Shown piece by piece: positions 8,409 to 17,050 of a stretch of 64,000 nt of DNA. Under the pieces are notes generated by a model. The model was not told where the DNA came from, did not search any database, and saw only the letters and a program-made list of their open reading frames with translations. Origin of the DNA: JAHBNG01 sp039028975 (lineage in GTDB: Bacteria; Chloroflexota; Anaerolineae; Caldilineales; Caldilineaceae); the NCBI GenBank assembly GCA_039028975.1, contig JBCCHB010000032.1:1-64000 (forward strand), in the 5' to 3' direction. A program made the translations under genes and the position numbers. Each line of letters begins with the position of its first letter. The stretch's first letter is position 1.

Positions 8409-9539
8409 CTATCCTGGGAGTATTAACCGTAACATCAACGCTGTGCCAACCGACGTACCCATCTGGCGCCCCCCAATCTTAAATGCTTCTCTCCATCCTA
8501 GCTCTTTGCGAACCGTCCAGAGGGTAATTAGGCAGGCGGTAAAGGTTGATGCGAGGTAGACCAAAATAAAGACCTGACTGCCACTCATCTGACGGATCAA
8601 CTCTCCTTGGCCTTGGTTAAGGGTTAACAGACCATCTTTGCGCACAATGGAAAAGATCAGGCCCGGTGCCGCATCGCCAGGAAGGCCAAATAAGTGAAGG
8701 CTGGGGGCTACAAAGTCAGCGAGACGTGCCAAAAATCCGCTGTAATCTAGTAGCGCACCGATGAGGCAGAAGAGGAGGAAGATAGGCATGGCCTCTTGGA
8801 TGAATTGACCCAATACAGCAGCAACACGTTGACCAAGCCTTCCCAAGGTAGGCGGGCGCAGACGATGGGTCAGGACTAGGGAAGGCTGGACCGATTCCAT
8901 AACCTGACCATGCCACAACCGGGTGTGGATAGCCGCGACAAGAAAAAGCGTACATAAGTAGGGGCCAAAGAGCCAGGGCATCTGGGCTGCGTTAAAGATA
9001 GAGAGAGAGGCCCCGATCTGATAACTACACGCCGAGCCAAACGCGATCATGGAGACACAAGCGCCACGGGTGCAGTTACCACAGCTCCGGGACTGAAAGA
9101 CCGCAACCACATTGCAGCCGAATCCAGTCAACACGGGCAACAGATCCTGCCCGGTTAAGCCAATCCGGCGTAGCCAGGGATCCAATGCAGCCGTGATTCG
9201 CTCCTGAAGGCCCATCTCTTGGGTGATGGCTACGCTAATTCCAATATAGAGTACCACAGGCAGTGCCCAGAGGAACGAATAGAGCCCCAGAGAAAGAAGT
9301 CCATAGTCACCCAACAGCAGAGCAAAGAGGAGTGGTTGTGTTGCGTAAATGGGGGCCAGTAAGTTAGACAATGCCCCGATGATCTGTTGTTCGACAAATG
9401 GCTCTAGTGACAGGGCCGTTAGATAGGCCAAATAGACAGGCAGGGCAAAAAGGAGTGCCACATAGATGAGGGCCAACCAAGGTCCAAAAAGGAGGGTATG
9501 AGCAAGAAGTCGTGATTCAGGTTTTGGAATACTGCTCAT
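8409..9539 (-). CDS. FeoB-like permease (nucleoside-recognition/Gate domains) without G domain
   Basis: A 376-residue polytopic membrane protein corresponding to the membrane half of FeoB. The Gate-type signature GFGCNV is at 139-144 (FeoB has GFGCNVPA) and a second Gate repeat lies near 290-340 (GLIFSIVRKDGLL). The amino-terminal GTPase of FeoB is absent and no separate G-protein gene is adjacent. Extra Cys residues follow the first Gate motif (C153, C156, C161, C171, in SCGNCTRGAC), suggesting metal handling or redox control. It may transport Fe(II) or another divalent metal; stand-alone Gate proteins of unknown substrate also exist. It lies 3 bases after the small membrane protein gene and is probably co-transcribed with it. 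Confidence 0.75.
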   Translation of the reverse strand: MSSIPKPESRLLAHTLLFGPWLALIYVALLFALPVYLAYLTALSLEPFVEQQIIGALSNLLAPIYATQPLLFALLLGDYGLLSLGLYSFLWALPVVLYIGISVAITQEMGLQERITAALDPWLRRIGLTGQDLLPVLTGFGCNVVAVFQSRSCGNCTRGACVSMIAFGSACSYQIGASLSIFNAAQMPWLFGPYLCTLFLVAAIHTRLWHGQVMESVQPSLVLTHRLRPPTLGRLGQRVAAVLGQFIQEAMPIFLLFCLIGALLDYSGFLARLADFVAPSLHLFGLPGDAAPGLIFSIVRKDGLLTLNQGQGELIRQMSGSQVFILVYLASTFTACLITLWTVRKELGWREAFKIGGRQMGTSVGTALMLRLILPG

Positions 9540-9542
9540 ACG

Positions 9543-10034
9543 TTAGCGGAATAGCTCTGCCACTTCTTCCTTCATGAGGTACCAGATAGTGAGTGCGCCT
9601 GGAATGGTGCCTAAAACCGTGGGCAAGCTAATCGCGCCAAGCGCTATGGCAACAATGCGCGCCCACTCTCGCAGTGTCCATAGCCCAACGGTTACAAAAA
9701 AGTGAACAATGGAAAGGGCGAAGATTAAAAAGGCCACAATGCCCAGAATACCAGTAGCAAAGAAGATGTCCGGATCGTCGGTAAGCCCGATAATTGCGGT
9801 GATGATCGTTGGGATGGCCATAATGGATGCACCGATAAAGAAGATAGCGGCCCAGGCCAAATGGTAAAGAGCCAAGATCGTCACGCCATCCGTCCTCTCC
9901 TTTCGGAATGGTGGACGGCGAGACGATTCAACATCACCTGGAGAACTCGGTTGTGGTAGATCCAGCTGATTGAGCGAGGGAACTGAATCAGTTGGATCTA
10001 CCAAATTGTCTTTGGTTACTAAATCCTGTTTCAT
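9543..10034 (-). CDS. Small membrane protein, unknown
   Basis: 163 residues. Residues 1-48 are polar and cytoplasmic (Pro/Ser-rich), followed by about three hydrophobic segments (52-82, 90-118, 124-152) and a charged tail KEEVAELFR. No recognised family. It is transcribed just ahead of the FeoB-like gene with a 3-base gap, so a partner or accessory role is possible. The divergent neighbour is enolase. Confidence 0.6.
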   Translation of the reverse strand: MKQDLVTKDNLVDPTDSVPSLNQLDLPQPSSPGDVESSRRPPFRKERTDGVTILALYHLAWAAIFFIGASIMAIPTIITAIIGLTDDPDIFFATGILGIVAFLIFALSIVHFFVTVGLWTLREWARIVAIALGAISLPTVLGTIPGALTIWYLMKEEVAELFR

Positions 10035-10231
10035 ATATCAACAATACGAACATGCGGGAAAGAAAGTTGCGCCAAATCGGCAATTCTGAAGAAAAGCCCC
10101 ATACATGATAAAATAAATTGAAAAACAATACTGTGATCGATATGTCCACTGTTTAGAAATTCCATTCCAAGGGCCAAATCGAACCTCTGGTCCTTGCTCA
10201 TAGATTCCCCCTCACAATACCGGAGAACAAT

Positions 10232-11524
10232 ATGACTGAAATTGTGCAAATTAACGGTCGCGAAGTGCTTGACAGTCGCGGAAATCCGACCGTTGAAGTT
10301 GAAGTTGTTTTGGAGAGTGGTGCTGTTGGCCGCGCTGTGGTTCCAAGTGGTGCTAGCACAGGTGCCTACGAGGCAGTCGAGCTGCGAGACAACCATGAGA
10401 AGAGCCGCTATGGTGGCAAAGGTGTTCTAAAAGCCGTTGATAACGTGAATACGGTCATTGCGCCCCAGCTTCTTGGGGCCGATGCCTTGGAGCAAGTTGA
10501 GGTTGACGAATTCCTCATCAACCTAGACGGCACACCCAACAAAAAACAGTTGGGAGCGAATGCCATTCTTGGCGTCAGTTTGGCCATTGCCAAAGCGGGT
10601 GCGGATGCCGTCAGCCTTCCCCTCTACCGCTATTTGGGTGGTGTAGGCGCTCGAACGCTTCCTGTTCCTATGCTCAACATCCTCAACGGTGGCAAACACG
10701 CCATTGGCAGTACCGACTTTCAGGAATTCATGGTGATGCCGGTGGCTGCGGAGACCTTTCGTGAAGCATTGCGTCAAGGAGTAGAAGTTTACCAAAGCTT
10801 GAAAAAGGTCCTCCATGATGCAGGACACAGCACCAATGTTGGCGATGAGGGTGGGTTTGCGCCTAGCCTAGGCGGGAATGTTAACGCTATTGAGGTGATT
10901 TTACAAGCTATTGAACAGGCAGGTTACAAACCGGGCGAGGACATTTATATTGCTCTGGATCCTGCCGTCTCTGAACTCTATAACAAAGAGAGCGGGCGCT
11001 ATGTATTAGAGATTGAGGGTAAGGAATTGACCAGTGAGGAGCTGGTCGATCTGTGGGCAGATTGGTGCAATCGGTTCCCAATCATTAGCATTGAGGATGG
11101 GATGGATGAGGATGACTGGGCTGGCTGGAAGATGCTCCATGATAAGGTTGGTGACAAAGTCCAGCTTGTCGGGGATGATCTGTTGGTGACCAATGTAGAC
11201 CGCATCGACCGAGCCATCAATGAGAAGGTCTGTAACTCACTTTTGTGTAAAGTCAACCAGATTGGCTCTTTGACAGAGAGTATCAACGCCATTGAAATGA
11301 GTCAGCGATCAGGATGGTCTGTTGTTACCAGCCATCGCTCTGGTGAAACAGAAGATACGACTATTGCAGACATTGCCGTTGCATTCAACACGGGACAGAT
11401 CAAAACCGGTGCCCCAGCACGCAGTGATAGAGTTGCCAAGTACAATCAACTTCTTCGCATCGAAGAAGAGCTGGACAGCAGTGCTATTTATCCTGGGTTA
11501 AAGGCATTTCCTCACTTAAGGTAA
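10232..11524 (+). CDS. eno: Enolase
   Basis: Phosphopyruvate hydratase (2-phosphoglycerate to phosphoenolpyruvate) of glycolysis, cytosolic. The 430-residue length is that of bacterial enolases. Family signatures are intact: GREVLDSRGNPTVEVE at the amino terminus, the mobile loop SGASTGAYEA, GDEGGFAP with the catalytic Glu, magnesium ligands in IALDPA, SIEDGM and VGDDLLVTN, catalytic Lys in LCKVNQIGS, and SHRSGETEDT. The ATG follows GGAGAAC. It stands alone, with a perfect 12-base hairpin just after the stop. The minus-strand frame at 10031-10396 is its shadow. Confidence 0.98.
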   Translation: MTEIVQINGREVLDSRGNPTVEVEVVLESGAVGRAVVPSGASTGAYEAVELRDNHEKSRYGGKGVLKAVDNVNTVIAPQLLGADALEQVEVDEFLINLDGTPNKKQLGANAILGVSLAIAKAGADAVSLPLYRYLGGVGARTLPVPMLNILNGGKHAIGSTDFQEFMVMPVAAETFREALRQGVEVYQSLKKVLHDAGHSTNVGDEGGFAPSLGGNVNAIEVILQAIEQAGYKPGEDIYIALDPAVSELYNKESGRYVLEIEGKELTSEELVDLWADWCNRFPIISIEDGMDEDDWAGWKMLHDKVGDKVQLVGDDLLVTNVDRIDRAINEKVCNSLLCKVNQIGSLTESINAIEMSQRSGWSVVTSHRSGETEDTTIADIAVAFNTGQIKTGAPARSDRVAKYNQLLRIEEELDSSAIYPGLKAFPHLR

Positions 11525-11530
11525 GAACAT

Positions 11531-11564
11531 AAGAGGGATTGGAGGCTAGCCCCCAATCCCTCTT
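11531..11564. terminator. Perfect 12-bp hairpin after eno
   Basis: AAGAGGGATTGG (11531-11542) and CCAATCCCTCTT (11553-11564) form a stem with a 10-base loop immediately after the enolase stop. The tail is C/T-rich and not a pure T-run, so it is only a likely terminator or processing hairpin. Confidence 0.5.
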
Positions 11565-11603
11565 CCCTACTCCCCATCCCTAGCCGAAAGGAGAACCGCA
11601 ACA

Positions 11604-12287
11604 ATGATCGACCTCTACTACTGGACAACACCCAATGGCCATAAGATTACTATGTTCCTGGAAGAGGCTGGACTGGGCTATCAGCTAATTCCCGTAAATA
11701 TTGGAAAAGGCGAACAGTTTGAGCCAGACTTTCTGAAAATCTCGCCCAACAATCGAATTCCTGCGATCGTGGATCAGGAGCCAGCTGACGGGGGTGATCC
11801 AATCTCTGTCTTTGAATCGGGAGCCATTCTCCTTTATTTAGCAGAGAAGACGGGGCAATTCTTGTCACAGGATCTGCGCACCCGCAACGAGACCATGGAG
11901 TGGCTCTTCTGGCAGATGGGTGGTTTAGGTCCCATGGCCGGCCAAACTCATCACTTCAACCTTTACGCGCCAGAACCGATTCCTTACGCAATTGAACGGT
12001 ATACCAACGAGACCTCCCGACTTTACCGTGTTCTGAATACTCGGTTGGAGGGTCGTGACTTCATTGCCGGAGAGTATTCCATTGCCGACATGGCCTGTTA
12101 TCCCTGGATTCAGCGTCATGAGCGGCAGAAGATGAAGTTAGAGGATTTTTCTAACGTTCTGCGCTGGTATCGGGCTATCGAAGCTCGACCTGCAACGGTA
12201 GCAGCTTATGCCCATGTGGAGCGCATTAGTACGCAACCGGTGGCGACAGATGAAGAATCGCGGAAGATTCTGTTTGGGCAGAAGTAG
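11604..12287 (+). CDS. Glutathione S-transferase family protein, YfcG/YghU-like
   Basis: 227 residues. The amino-terminal thioredoxin-fold half has LYYWTTPNGHKITMFLEEAGLGY, in which the Thr/Asn of TTPNGHK match the disulfide-bond oxidoreductase YfcG type of GST, and NNRIPAIVD with the cis-Pro of the glutathione site, then FESGAILLYLAEK. The all-helical carboxyl half has the usual DFIAGEYSIADMACYPW. Expected activity is thiol-disulfide exchange or glutathione-dependent reduction; the actual low-molecular-weight thiol in this lineage is not known to me. The start follows AAAGGAGAACCGCAACA. Confidence 0.85.
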   Translation: MIDLYYWTTPNGHKITMFLEEAGLGYQLIPVNIGKGEQFEPDFLKISPNNRIPAIVDQEPADGGDPISVFESGAILLYLAEKTGQFLSQDLRTRNETMEWLFWQMGGLGPMAGQTHHFNLYAPEPIPYAIERYTNETSRLYRVLNTRLEGRDFIAGEYSIADMACYPWIQRHERQKMKLEDFSNVLRWYRAIEARPATVAAYAHVERISTQPVATDEESRKILFGQK

Positions 12288-12350
12288 GCGGGGATACAGG
12301 CTTTGGTGTGTAGGGTGACGGAAAAAAAGTTGGACAAGCACGAATGGCAT

Positions 12351-12668
12351 ATGGGTGAAGAAAGCTATCTGGAGGTTCGCGCTGTTCCCACCACAAGGGC
12401 CAAGTCCCAACATAGCGATAGACAAAATGAACTTTCGAGTTGGCGACCTGTATGGAATCTACTATATGCCATAGGGTTGCTGGGGCTTCTGTTTCTCATT
12501 GGTTATCGCCTTGTGACGCATGAGATAGAGAGCAATTCAGATAGAGGGCAAGTTCATGCAAGGCTTGAACGCTCGGTGGCTCCTCAAACGGACATGCAAC
12601 CCTTATCAGAGCCTCAATTGCTCTGGCAACCACCAGTTGATGAAACCATTCTTGAAATAGGTGAGTAG
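12351..12668 (+). CDS. Small single-pass membrane protein, unknown
   Basis: About 105 residues if begun at ATG 12351; GTG 12315 or TTG 12303 would give up to 121. One hydrophobic segment (LLYAIGLLGLLFLIGYRLV) sits between a polar amino-terminal half and an acidic/Pro-rich tail. It ends 3 bases before the first SDR gene and is likely translated from the same message. No ribosome binding site decides the start. No recognised family. Confidence 0.45.
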   Translation: MGEESYLEVRAVPTTRAKSQHSDRQNELSSWRPVWNLLYAIGLLGLLFLIGYRLVTHEIESNSDRGQVHARLERSVAPQTDMQPLSEPQLLWQPPVDETILEIGE

Positions 12669-12671
12669 CGT

Positions 12672-13481
12672 ATGGACCTAAAATTAACTGACCAAATCGT
12701 TGTTGTTGTTGGTGGAGCCAAGGGAATTGGCTATGCCATTGCCAAGGAATTCGCTCAGGAAGGTGCAAGCGTTGCCTTGGCAGATTTAGATCCCGCGGTT
12801 GCCGAATCCGCAACCGCCATTGCTGAGGATTACGGAGGTTCAGCTCTCAGCAAGGTTGCCGATGTAACAGACTATGGTGCCATGGCAGCCATTGCCCAGG
12901 AGATTGAAGCAGAGCTTGGGCCTGTCGCTCATCTTGTCTATGCAGCAGGAATTGGCTCAGGCAAAACAGGCTTTCCATTTTGGAATATTGAGCCTCACGA
13001 ATGGGCACGTGTCCTAGAAGTTTGCTTGGTCGGGGCGGTCAATACGGTCCATGCGTTTAAAGATCCTATGCTGGCTCGGCAGGATGGAACAATCCTCTTC
13101 CTCACATCGGTAGCAGGACAGATTGGCTCTCAGACAGACCCGCCCTACAGTGCCGCCAAGGCAGGCATGATCAACTTCATGCAGTGCGCGGCCAAAGATA
13201 TGGCCCCATACAATATTCGCGTCAACTCCATTAACCCTGGTATGGTGGACACGGAGTTAAGTCGCCGTATTCACGCTGGCAGCAATTTGAACCTCCCTAC
13301 CGATGAACAGACCACCTACGATGAATGGGCAGCAGCCAAGCAAGAGAAAGTCATCCCCCTTAACCGTTGGCAACAACCGGAGGATATTGGGGCAATGGCT
13401 GTCTTCATCGCATCAGCCAGAGGGAACAATATTACAGGTCAGGCCATCAATGTAGATGGCGGATTTGTGATGCACAGTTAG
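12672..13481 (+). CDS. Short-chain dehydrogenase/reductase (1)
   Basis: 269-residue classical SDR. The NAD(P)-binding motif GGAKGIG is at the amino terminus, catalytic Ser in LTSVAGQ, and YSAAK supplies the catalytic Tyr and Lys. The usual NNAG is changed to YAAG. The acidic residue in ALADLD after beta-2 suggests NAD(H) preference. It ends with the family-typical TGQAINVDGGF. The substrate cannot be read from sequence. The second SDR gene starts 12 bases downstream, so the two oxidoreductases probably serve one alcohol/ketone or sugar-alcohol pathway. Confidence 0.88.
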   Translation: MDLKLTDQIVVVVGGAKGIGYAIAKEFAQEGASVALADLDPAVAESATAIAEDYGGSALSKVADVTDYGAMAAIAQEIEAELGPVAHLVYAAGIGSGKTGFPFWNIEPHEWARVLEVCLVGAVNTVHAFKDPMLARQDGTILFLTSVAGQIGSQTDPPYSAAKAGMINFMQCAAKDMAPYNIRVNSINPGMVDTELSRRIHAGSNLNLPTDEQTTYDEWAAAKQEKVIPLNRWQQPEDIGAMAVFIASARGNNITGQAINVDGGFVMHS

Positions 13482-13493
13482 GGAGAAACCAAA

Positions 13494-14252
13494 ATGAAAT
13501 TACAAGACAAAGTTGCTGTCGTTACGGGTGGAGGCAGTGGATTTGGTGAAGGCATGGCACACCTCTTTGCTCAAGAAGGGGCCATAGTAGTGGTAGCAGA
13601 TATTAACGTAGAAGGCGCTCAACTTGTTGCTGAATCAATTGTAACAAAGGGTGGTCGTGCATACGCCGTTCAGGTTGATGTGAGCCAGAATGATTCCATG
13701 GAGACTTTGGTTGATGCCGTGCAAAAGCGCTCTGGGAAGATCGATATTTTTGTGAACAACGCAGGAACTAGCCATAAGAATAATTCACTAATTGAGGTAG
13801 ACGAGACAACTTTTGATCGAGTCTACGCAGTCAATGTAAAAAGCCTCTATCTAAGTGCCATCCACGTGGTCCCACTCTTTCGCCAACAAGGAGGGGGTGT
13901 TTTTCTAACAATTGCCTCAACGGCAGGGGTGCGACCGCGCCCCGGTTTGACTTGGTATAATGGCACCAAGGGAGCAGCTATCACAATTACGAAATCTATG
14001 GCTGTAGAGCTAGCACCTGACAATATCCGGGTCAATGCAATCAACCCAGTAGCGGGAGATACGCCTCTGCTCTCTCAGTTTCTGCCCGGCGAGGATACGC
14101 CCGAAATTCGTCAAAAGTTTGTTGACACGATTCCGTTAGGACGCTTAAGCTTGCCCATCGACATTGCGAAAGCTGCACTCTTTTTAGTTTCAGATGACGC
14201 AGAATTCATCACAGGTGTATGTATGGAAGTTGATGGAGGCAGGTGCGTTTAG
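13494..14252 (+). CDS. Short-chain dehydrogenase/reductase (2)
   Basis: 252-residue classical SDR with TGGGSGFG, VNNAG, catalytic Ser in IASTAG, YNGTK and the terminal TGVCMEVDGGR. VADIN after beta-2 suggests NAD(H). It is related to but clearly distinct from the upstream SDR, so this is not a recent duplication. GGAGAAACC precedes the ATG. It is the last gene of the probable three-gene unit that starts near 12351. A stretch of A/T-rich non-coding DNA with a foldback element follows. Confidence 0.9.
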   Translation: MKLQDKVAVVTGGGSGFGEGMAHLFAQEGAIVVVADINVEGAQLVAESIVTKGGRAYAVQVDVSQNDSMETLVDAVQKRSGKIDIFVNNAGTSHKNNSLIEVDETTFDRVYAVNVKSLYLSAIHVVPLFRQQGGGVFLTIASTAGVRPRPGLTWYNGTKGAAITITKSMAVELAPDNIRVNAINPVAGDTPLLSQFLPGEDTPEIRQKFVDTIPLGRLSLPIDIAKAALFLVSDDAEFITGVCMEVDGGRCV

Positions 14253-14461
14253 CGTCGCAATCGATTAGTGATTTGTAGGTATCAGCATTGAACGTTTGAC
14301 AGGTTATCAATATTATCTAATGTTTGTAACAGGTTTTAACAATGTTGTATTTATTAACGTCTTAGTCACAATAAATTAATGCATATCTGACAAAAATGAT
14401 GTACAATAGATGGAGAGGGTTTGTATGCCCCATAAAAAGCATCAGCTCTCAAAAACGTATG

Positions 14462-14700
14462 GCCATAGTAGGGATATATACTACGTAGGTCAAACTCTTA
14501 CAAGATGAGATCTACTATCATAGATGGCCAGAAAAGTTCTGTCCTCTCTTCCCAGAAGTCCCAGCGGGGATAGGTCGAGAGTCGGGACAAGACTTTTCTG
14601 GCGAAGTATACAAGGTCAGATTCGTCGTCATTGAATCTTGTACGTCAAATATGTCATGCCCCGACATAGTGTCCTTTTGGAGTTGTATCCCTACTATGGC
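14462..14700. repeat. 239-bp foldback element M2, copy a
   Basis: The outer 15-base perfect inverted repeat is GCCATAGTAGGGATA (14462-14476) and TATCCCTACTATGGC (14686-14700). Nested inside is GCCAGAAAAGTTCTGTCC (14527-14544) against GGACAAGACTTTTCTGGC (14585-14602), plus a looser CTTACAAGAT/ATCTTGTACG pair. The inner module recurs at 17051-17121. No ORF for a transposase, so non-autonomous (MITE-like). Its right end is 2 bases from the stop codon of the thioredoxin-like gene at 14703. The rest of the 14253-14702 gap shows nothing else. Confidence 0.6.
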
Positions 14701-14702
14701 GA

Positions 14703-15326
14703 CTAGTTGCTTGCCAAATGAGATTCTATTTGCTCAAACACGGTCTCTTCTGCGAGGGGGCCAAACCATTGAGCAACAACATTCTGGTTTGAGTCCAGTA
14801 GCATGTAATGGCTGCGGTTACGCATGCCAAGTTGCATCCGGGTCGCCCTTGAGTCCAGCGATTCAACGTCGATACCAATAAAGTCAGTCTGTTCTCCAAA
14901 TTTTTTCTGTAGCCTATACACGATAGGTTGATTGGTTTGTCAGGTGCTTCACCAATCTGCATAGGTAAAGATAAATTGAGTACGGCCTGTCTCACCAACC
15001 AAAGTGAAATCTTCGCTAACAGCCGCTAAAGGCGGGATGGATTCGGTGGTATCTGCAACAACATCGATAGAGGTATCGCTATCCTGGCTATCTTCTGTCG
15101 TGACCTCACTCACTTGAACAATGGTCTGATCTTCACTGTCTGCCAAATCAGCCAATTCCTCAGATGATGGGATTGTGCTGTTTGTGCCATCGATAGCAGC
15201 GTCTACAAGGGGGGCTTCGTTTTGGCCTTCCAATGAGCTAGGCATGGCCCCACACGCTACGACAAAGGCAAGAAGTAAGAATGCCATCGACATTGACATC
15301 CATCTCCACTGTCTACTGAGTTGCAT
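14703..15326 (-). CDS. Thioredoxin-like lipoprotein with TGA-x-x-TGA in place of CxxC (candidate UxxU selenoprotein)
   Basis: A 207-codon frame interrupted only by two TGA codons, at 14951-14949 (codon 126) and 14942-14940 (codon 129), ending at TAG 14705-14703. Codons 1-24 give a lipoprotein signal with FVVAC; residues 26-105 are an acidic Ser/Thr-rich linker. The thioredoxin-fold part reads FIFTYADW-TGA-S-T-TGA-QTNQPIVYRLQKKF, then FIGIDVES and YMLLDSNQNVVAQWFGPL. The two TGAs fall exactly where WCxxC thioredoxins have their two Cys. A hairpin suited to a bacterial SECIS follows (14927-14913). TGA is a stop elsewhere in the window. My reading is an extracytoplasmic redox lipoprotein with a diselenide UxxU centre. 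The alternative is a pseudogene with two nonsense mutations. Ribosome binding site AAGGAG lies 12 bases before the ATG. Confidence 0.65.
14913..14927 (-). promoter_or_regulatory. Candidate bacterial SECIS hairpin
   Basis: On the minus strand, 12 bases after the second TGA, CCTAT-CGTGT-ATAGG can form a 5-bp stem with a 5-base loop. G is the second loop base, about 18 bases after the UGA, within the spacing and loop rule described for bacterial SECIS elements. It is short, so it is supportive only. Confidence 0.4.
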
Positions 15327-15394
15327 AATAATTTTACACTCCTTGTTTCAAAAGGTTCAATAATTCACTAAGCATAAATCAGGATAGGAATCCT

Positions 15395-16843
15395 ATGGGT
15401 AAGCCAAACTACTTTGTGGCCATTGATATCGGAACCTCCTTCATTAAAGGTGCGTTGCTGGATCTGGACAGGCGTCAGCTACTTCATATTCAGCGTCAGC
15501 CCTTTCCAGATCCAGTTGCCAATCTGGCAGCAAATTTCTTTGAAGTTGATCCAGACACATTGGTCGTAACGATTCGCTCCTTACTCGATTCACTGCTTGG
15601 GTTGGCCCCTGATTGCCTTGGAATTGTAACCTGTACCCAAATGCATAGCTTGGTCTTAACAGATACTCACTATCACCCGCTATCGAATCTGATTACGTGG
15701 CGTGATCAACGAGCTGTACTTCCTCACCCATCGGGGGAAGGCACCTACTTCGATCAACTTCTGTCTCGACTAACCGATGAAGATTTGGCGGCTCTTGGCG
15801 GTGGTCTTCGTGCAGGCTTACCTGTTGGAACACTCTTCTGGATGGCGCAAAATCAGCTACTGCCTACTCAGGAAGCGATCCCGCTTACTCTATCTGAGTT
15901 TGTGATGACTCAACTATGTGGTACTGATTCTTCATCACAAGTTGAATCATCTAGTTGGCCAAACAATCAGCAAACTATTAAACCACTCATTGAGCCAACC
16001 AATGCAGCCGCTTATGGTGCCTATAACGTTGAGCAGGGGGACTGGCACTATGACGTCTTAACGAAACTGGGTTTGGCTCATCTAAAGTGGCCTGAAGTTG
16101 GTTCGATACATTCGATTACAGGCTATGTACACAGGAACGGGAGGCCGATTCCCTGCTATTCATCAGTAGGTGATCATCAATGTGCTTTGGCGGGCGCATT
16201 TCTACAACAACGTGAACTGTCTCTAAACATCGCCACAGGTGCCCAAGCGAGCTTGATTACGCCCCATCTCAAGTTAGGAAACTACGAAACTCGCCCATAC
16301 TTTGATCAACGGTTCATCAATACAATCGTCAAGATCCCGGCGGGTCGTTCACTCACACTGCTTGTTGATCTGATAACAGAATTGGCTAGCCCTGGAAATC
16401 CTGAGCAAAGGGATCCATGGGCGTTGATCGCAACCGCTGTCGAGGCAGTTCCGCAGACTGATCTTCAAATCAATCTTGCTTTTTATGATAGCCAAGACGG
16501 TGCGACTGGCTCCATCACCAATATTCGTGAAGACAACTTAAACGTTGGGCATCTCTTCCGCGCCGCGGTCCAAAATATGGCTGAGAATTTCTATGAATGT
16601 GCCGTGCGCATTTCTGATGCTCCAACTGACTGGGAACAAATCGTCTTCTCAGGTGGTTTGGTTACGAAGTTCGATGCCCTTCGCGCAGCCATTTTGCATC
16701 AATTTCAGTCTGCACATCGACTTTGCCTTCAGGAGGAAGACACGTTGTTGGGGATGCTTGTTTTGGCTCTTACGATTAATGGACAAGCGGAAACCGTAGC
16801 TGAAGCCACCAGATTACTGGCTAATTCAGAACAAAACAGTTAA
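15395..16843 (+). CDS. FGGY-family carbohydrate kinase, possibly sedoheptulokinase-like
   Basis: 482 residues, ASKHA fold. Phosphate-1 motif AIDIGTSFIKGALLD at the amino terminus, VTCTQMHSLVL and TWRDQRA in the sugar-binding lobe, catalytic Asp in SSVGDHQCALAGAF, phosphate-2 region NIATGAQASLI, and adenosine motif VFSGGLV. The pattern CTQMH ... GDHQC ... ATGAQ recalls sedoheptulokinase-type members, but the sugar cannot be fixed by eye. It transfers phosphate from ATP to a ketose or polyol. It is divergent from the thioredoxin-like lipoprotein. A TIM-barrel sugar isomerase/epimerase family gene lies downstream on the other strand. Confidence 0.82.
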   Translation: MGKPNYFVAIDIGTSFIKGALLDLDRRQLLHIQRQPFPDPVANLAANFFEVDPDTLVVTIRSLLDSLLGLAPDCLGIVTCTQMHSLVLTDTHYHPLSNLITWRDQRAVLPHPSGEGTYFDQLLSRLTDEDLAALGGGLRAGLPVGTLFWMAQNQLLPTQEAIPLTLSEFVMTQLCGTDSSSQVESSSWPNNQQTIKPLIEPTNAAAYGAYNVEQGDWHYDVLTKLGLAHLKWPEVGSIHSITGYVHRNGRPIPCYSSVGDHQCALAGAFLQQRELSLNIATGAQASLITPHLKLGNYETRPYFDQRFINTIVKIPAGRSLTLLVDLITELASPGNPEQRDPWALIATAVEAVPQTDLQINLAFYDSQDGATGSITNIREDNLNVGHLFRAAVQNMAENFYECAVRISDAPTDWEQIVFSGGLVTKFDALRAAILHQFQSAHRLCLQEEDTLLGMLVLALTINGQAETVAEATRLLANSEQNS

Positions 16844-16862
16844 AACTCATGGCATTCGATTG

Positions 16863-16928
16863 AGGATGAAAATCGAACAAAGATTAGAAGATTTTACAGA
16901 TTTTTACCTTTCTAGTCTTTTCATCTCT
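16863..16928. repeat. Interspersed repeat R1, copy 1
   Basis: Begins GGATGAAAATCGAACAAAG and continues with ATTAGAAGATT and CAGATT blocks, ending near CTTTTCATC. Related copies lie at 18607-18674, 22027-22100 and 56476-56550 (the last two in opposite orientation). All are intergenic and self-complementary. Confidence 0.55.
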
Positions 16929-17050
16929 CTTATTCTCACGGCAGATCATATTGGAGCAATCTCGCGTCGTTAGAGAAGCTCGTGAAAGATTTTCTGGCAT
17001 GACATCGTCTTTAGGTTCAAACGCTCAATCAAACCCAATTACATAGGCCC

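Noticed and set aside
10031..10396. Minus-strand frame overlapping the enolase start
   Set aside because: Shadow of a highly conserved gene; no ribosome binding site or family features.
14940..14951. TGA read as Trp or another sense codon through a changed genetic code
   Set aside because: TGA is the natural terminator of several intact genes in the window (ends at 26297 and 56439, VMAP stop at 62024), so general reassignment is not supported.
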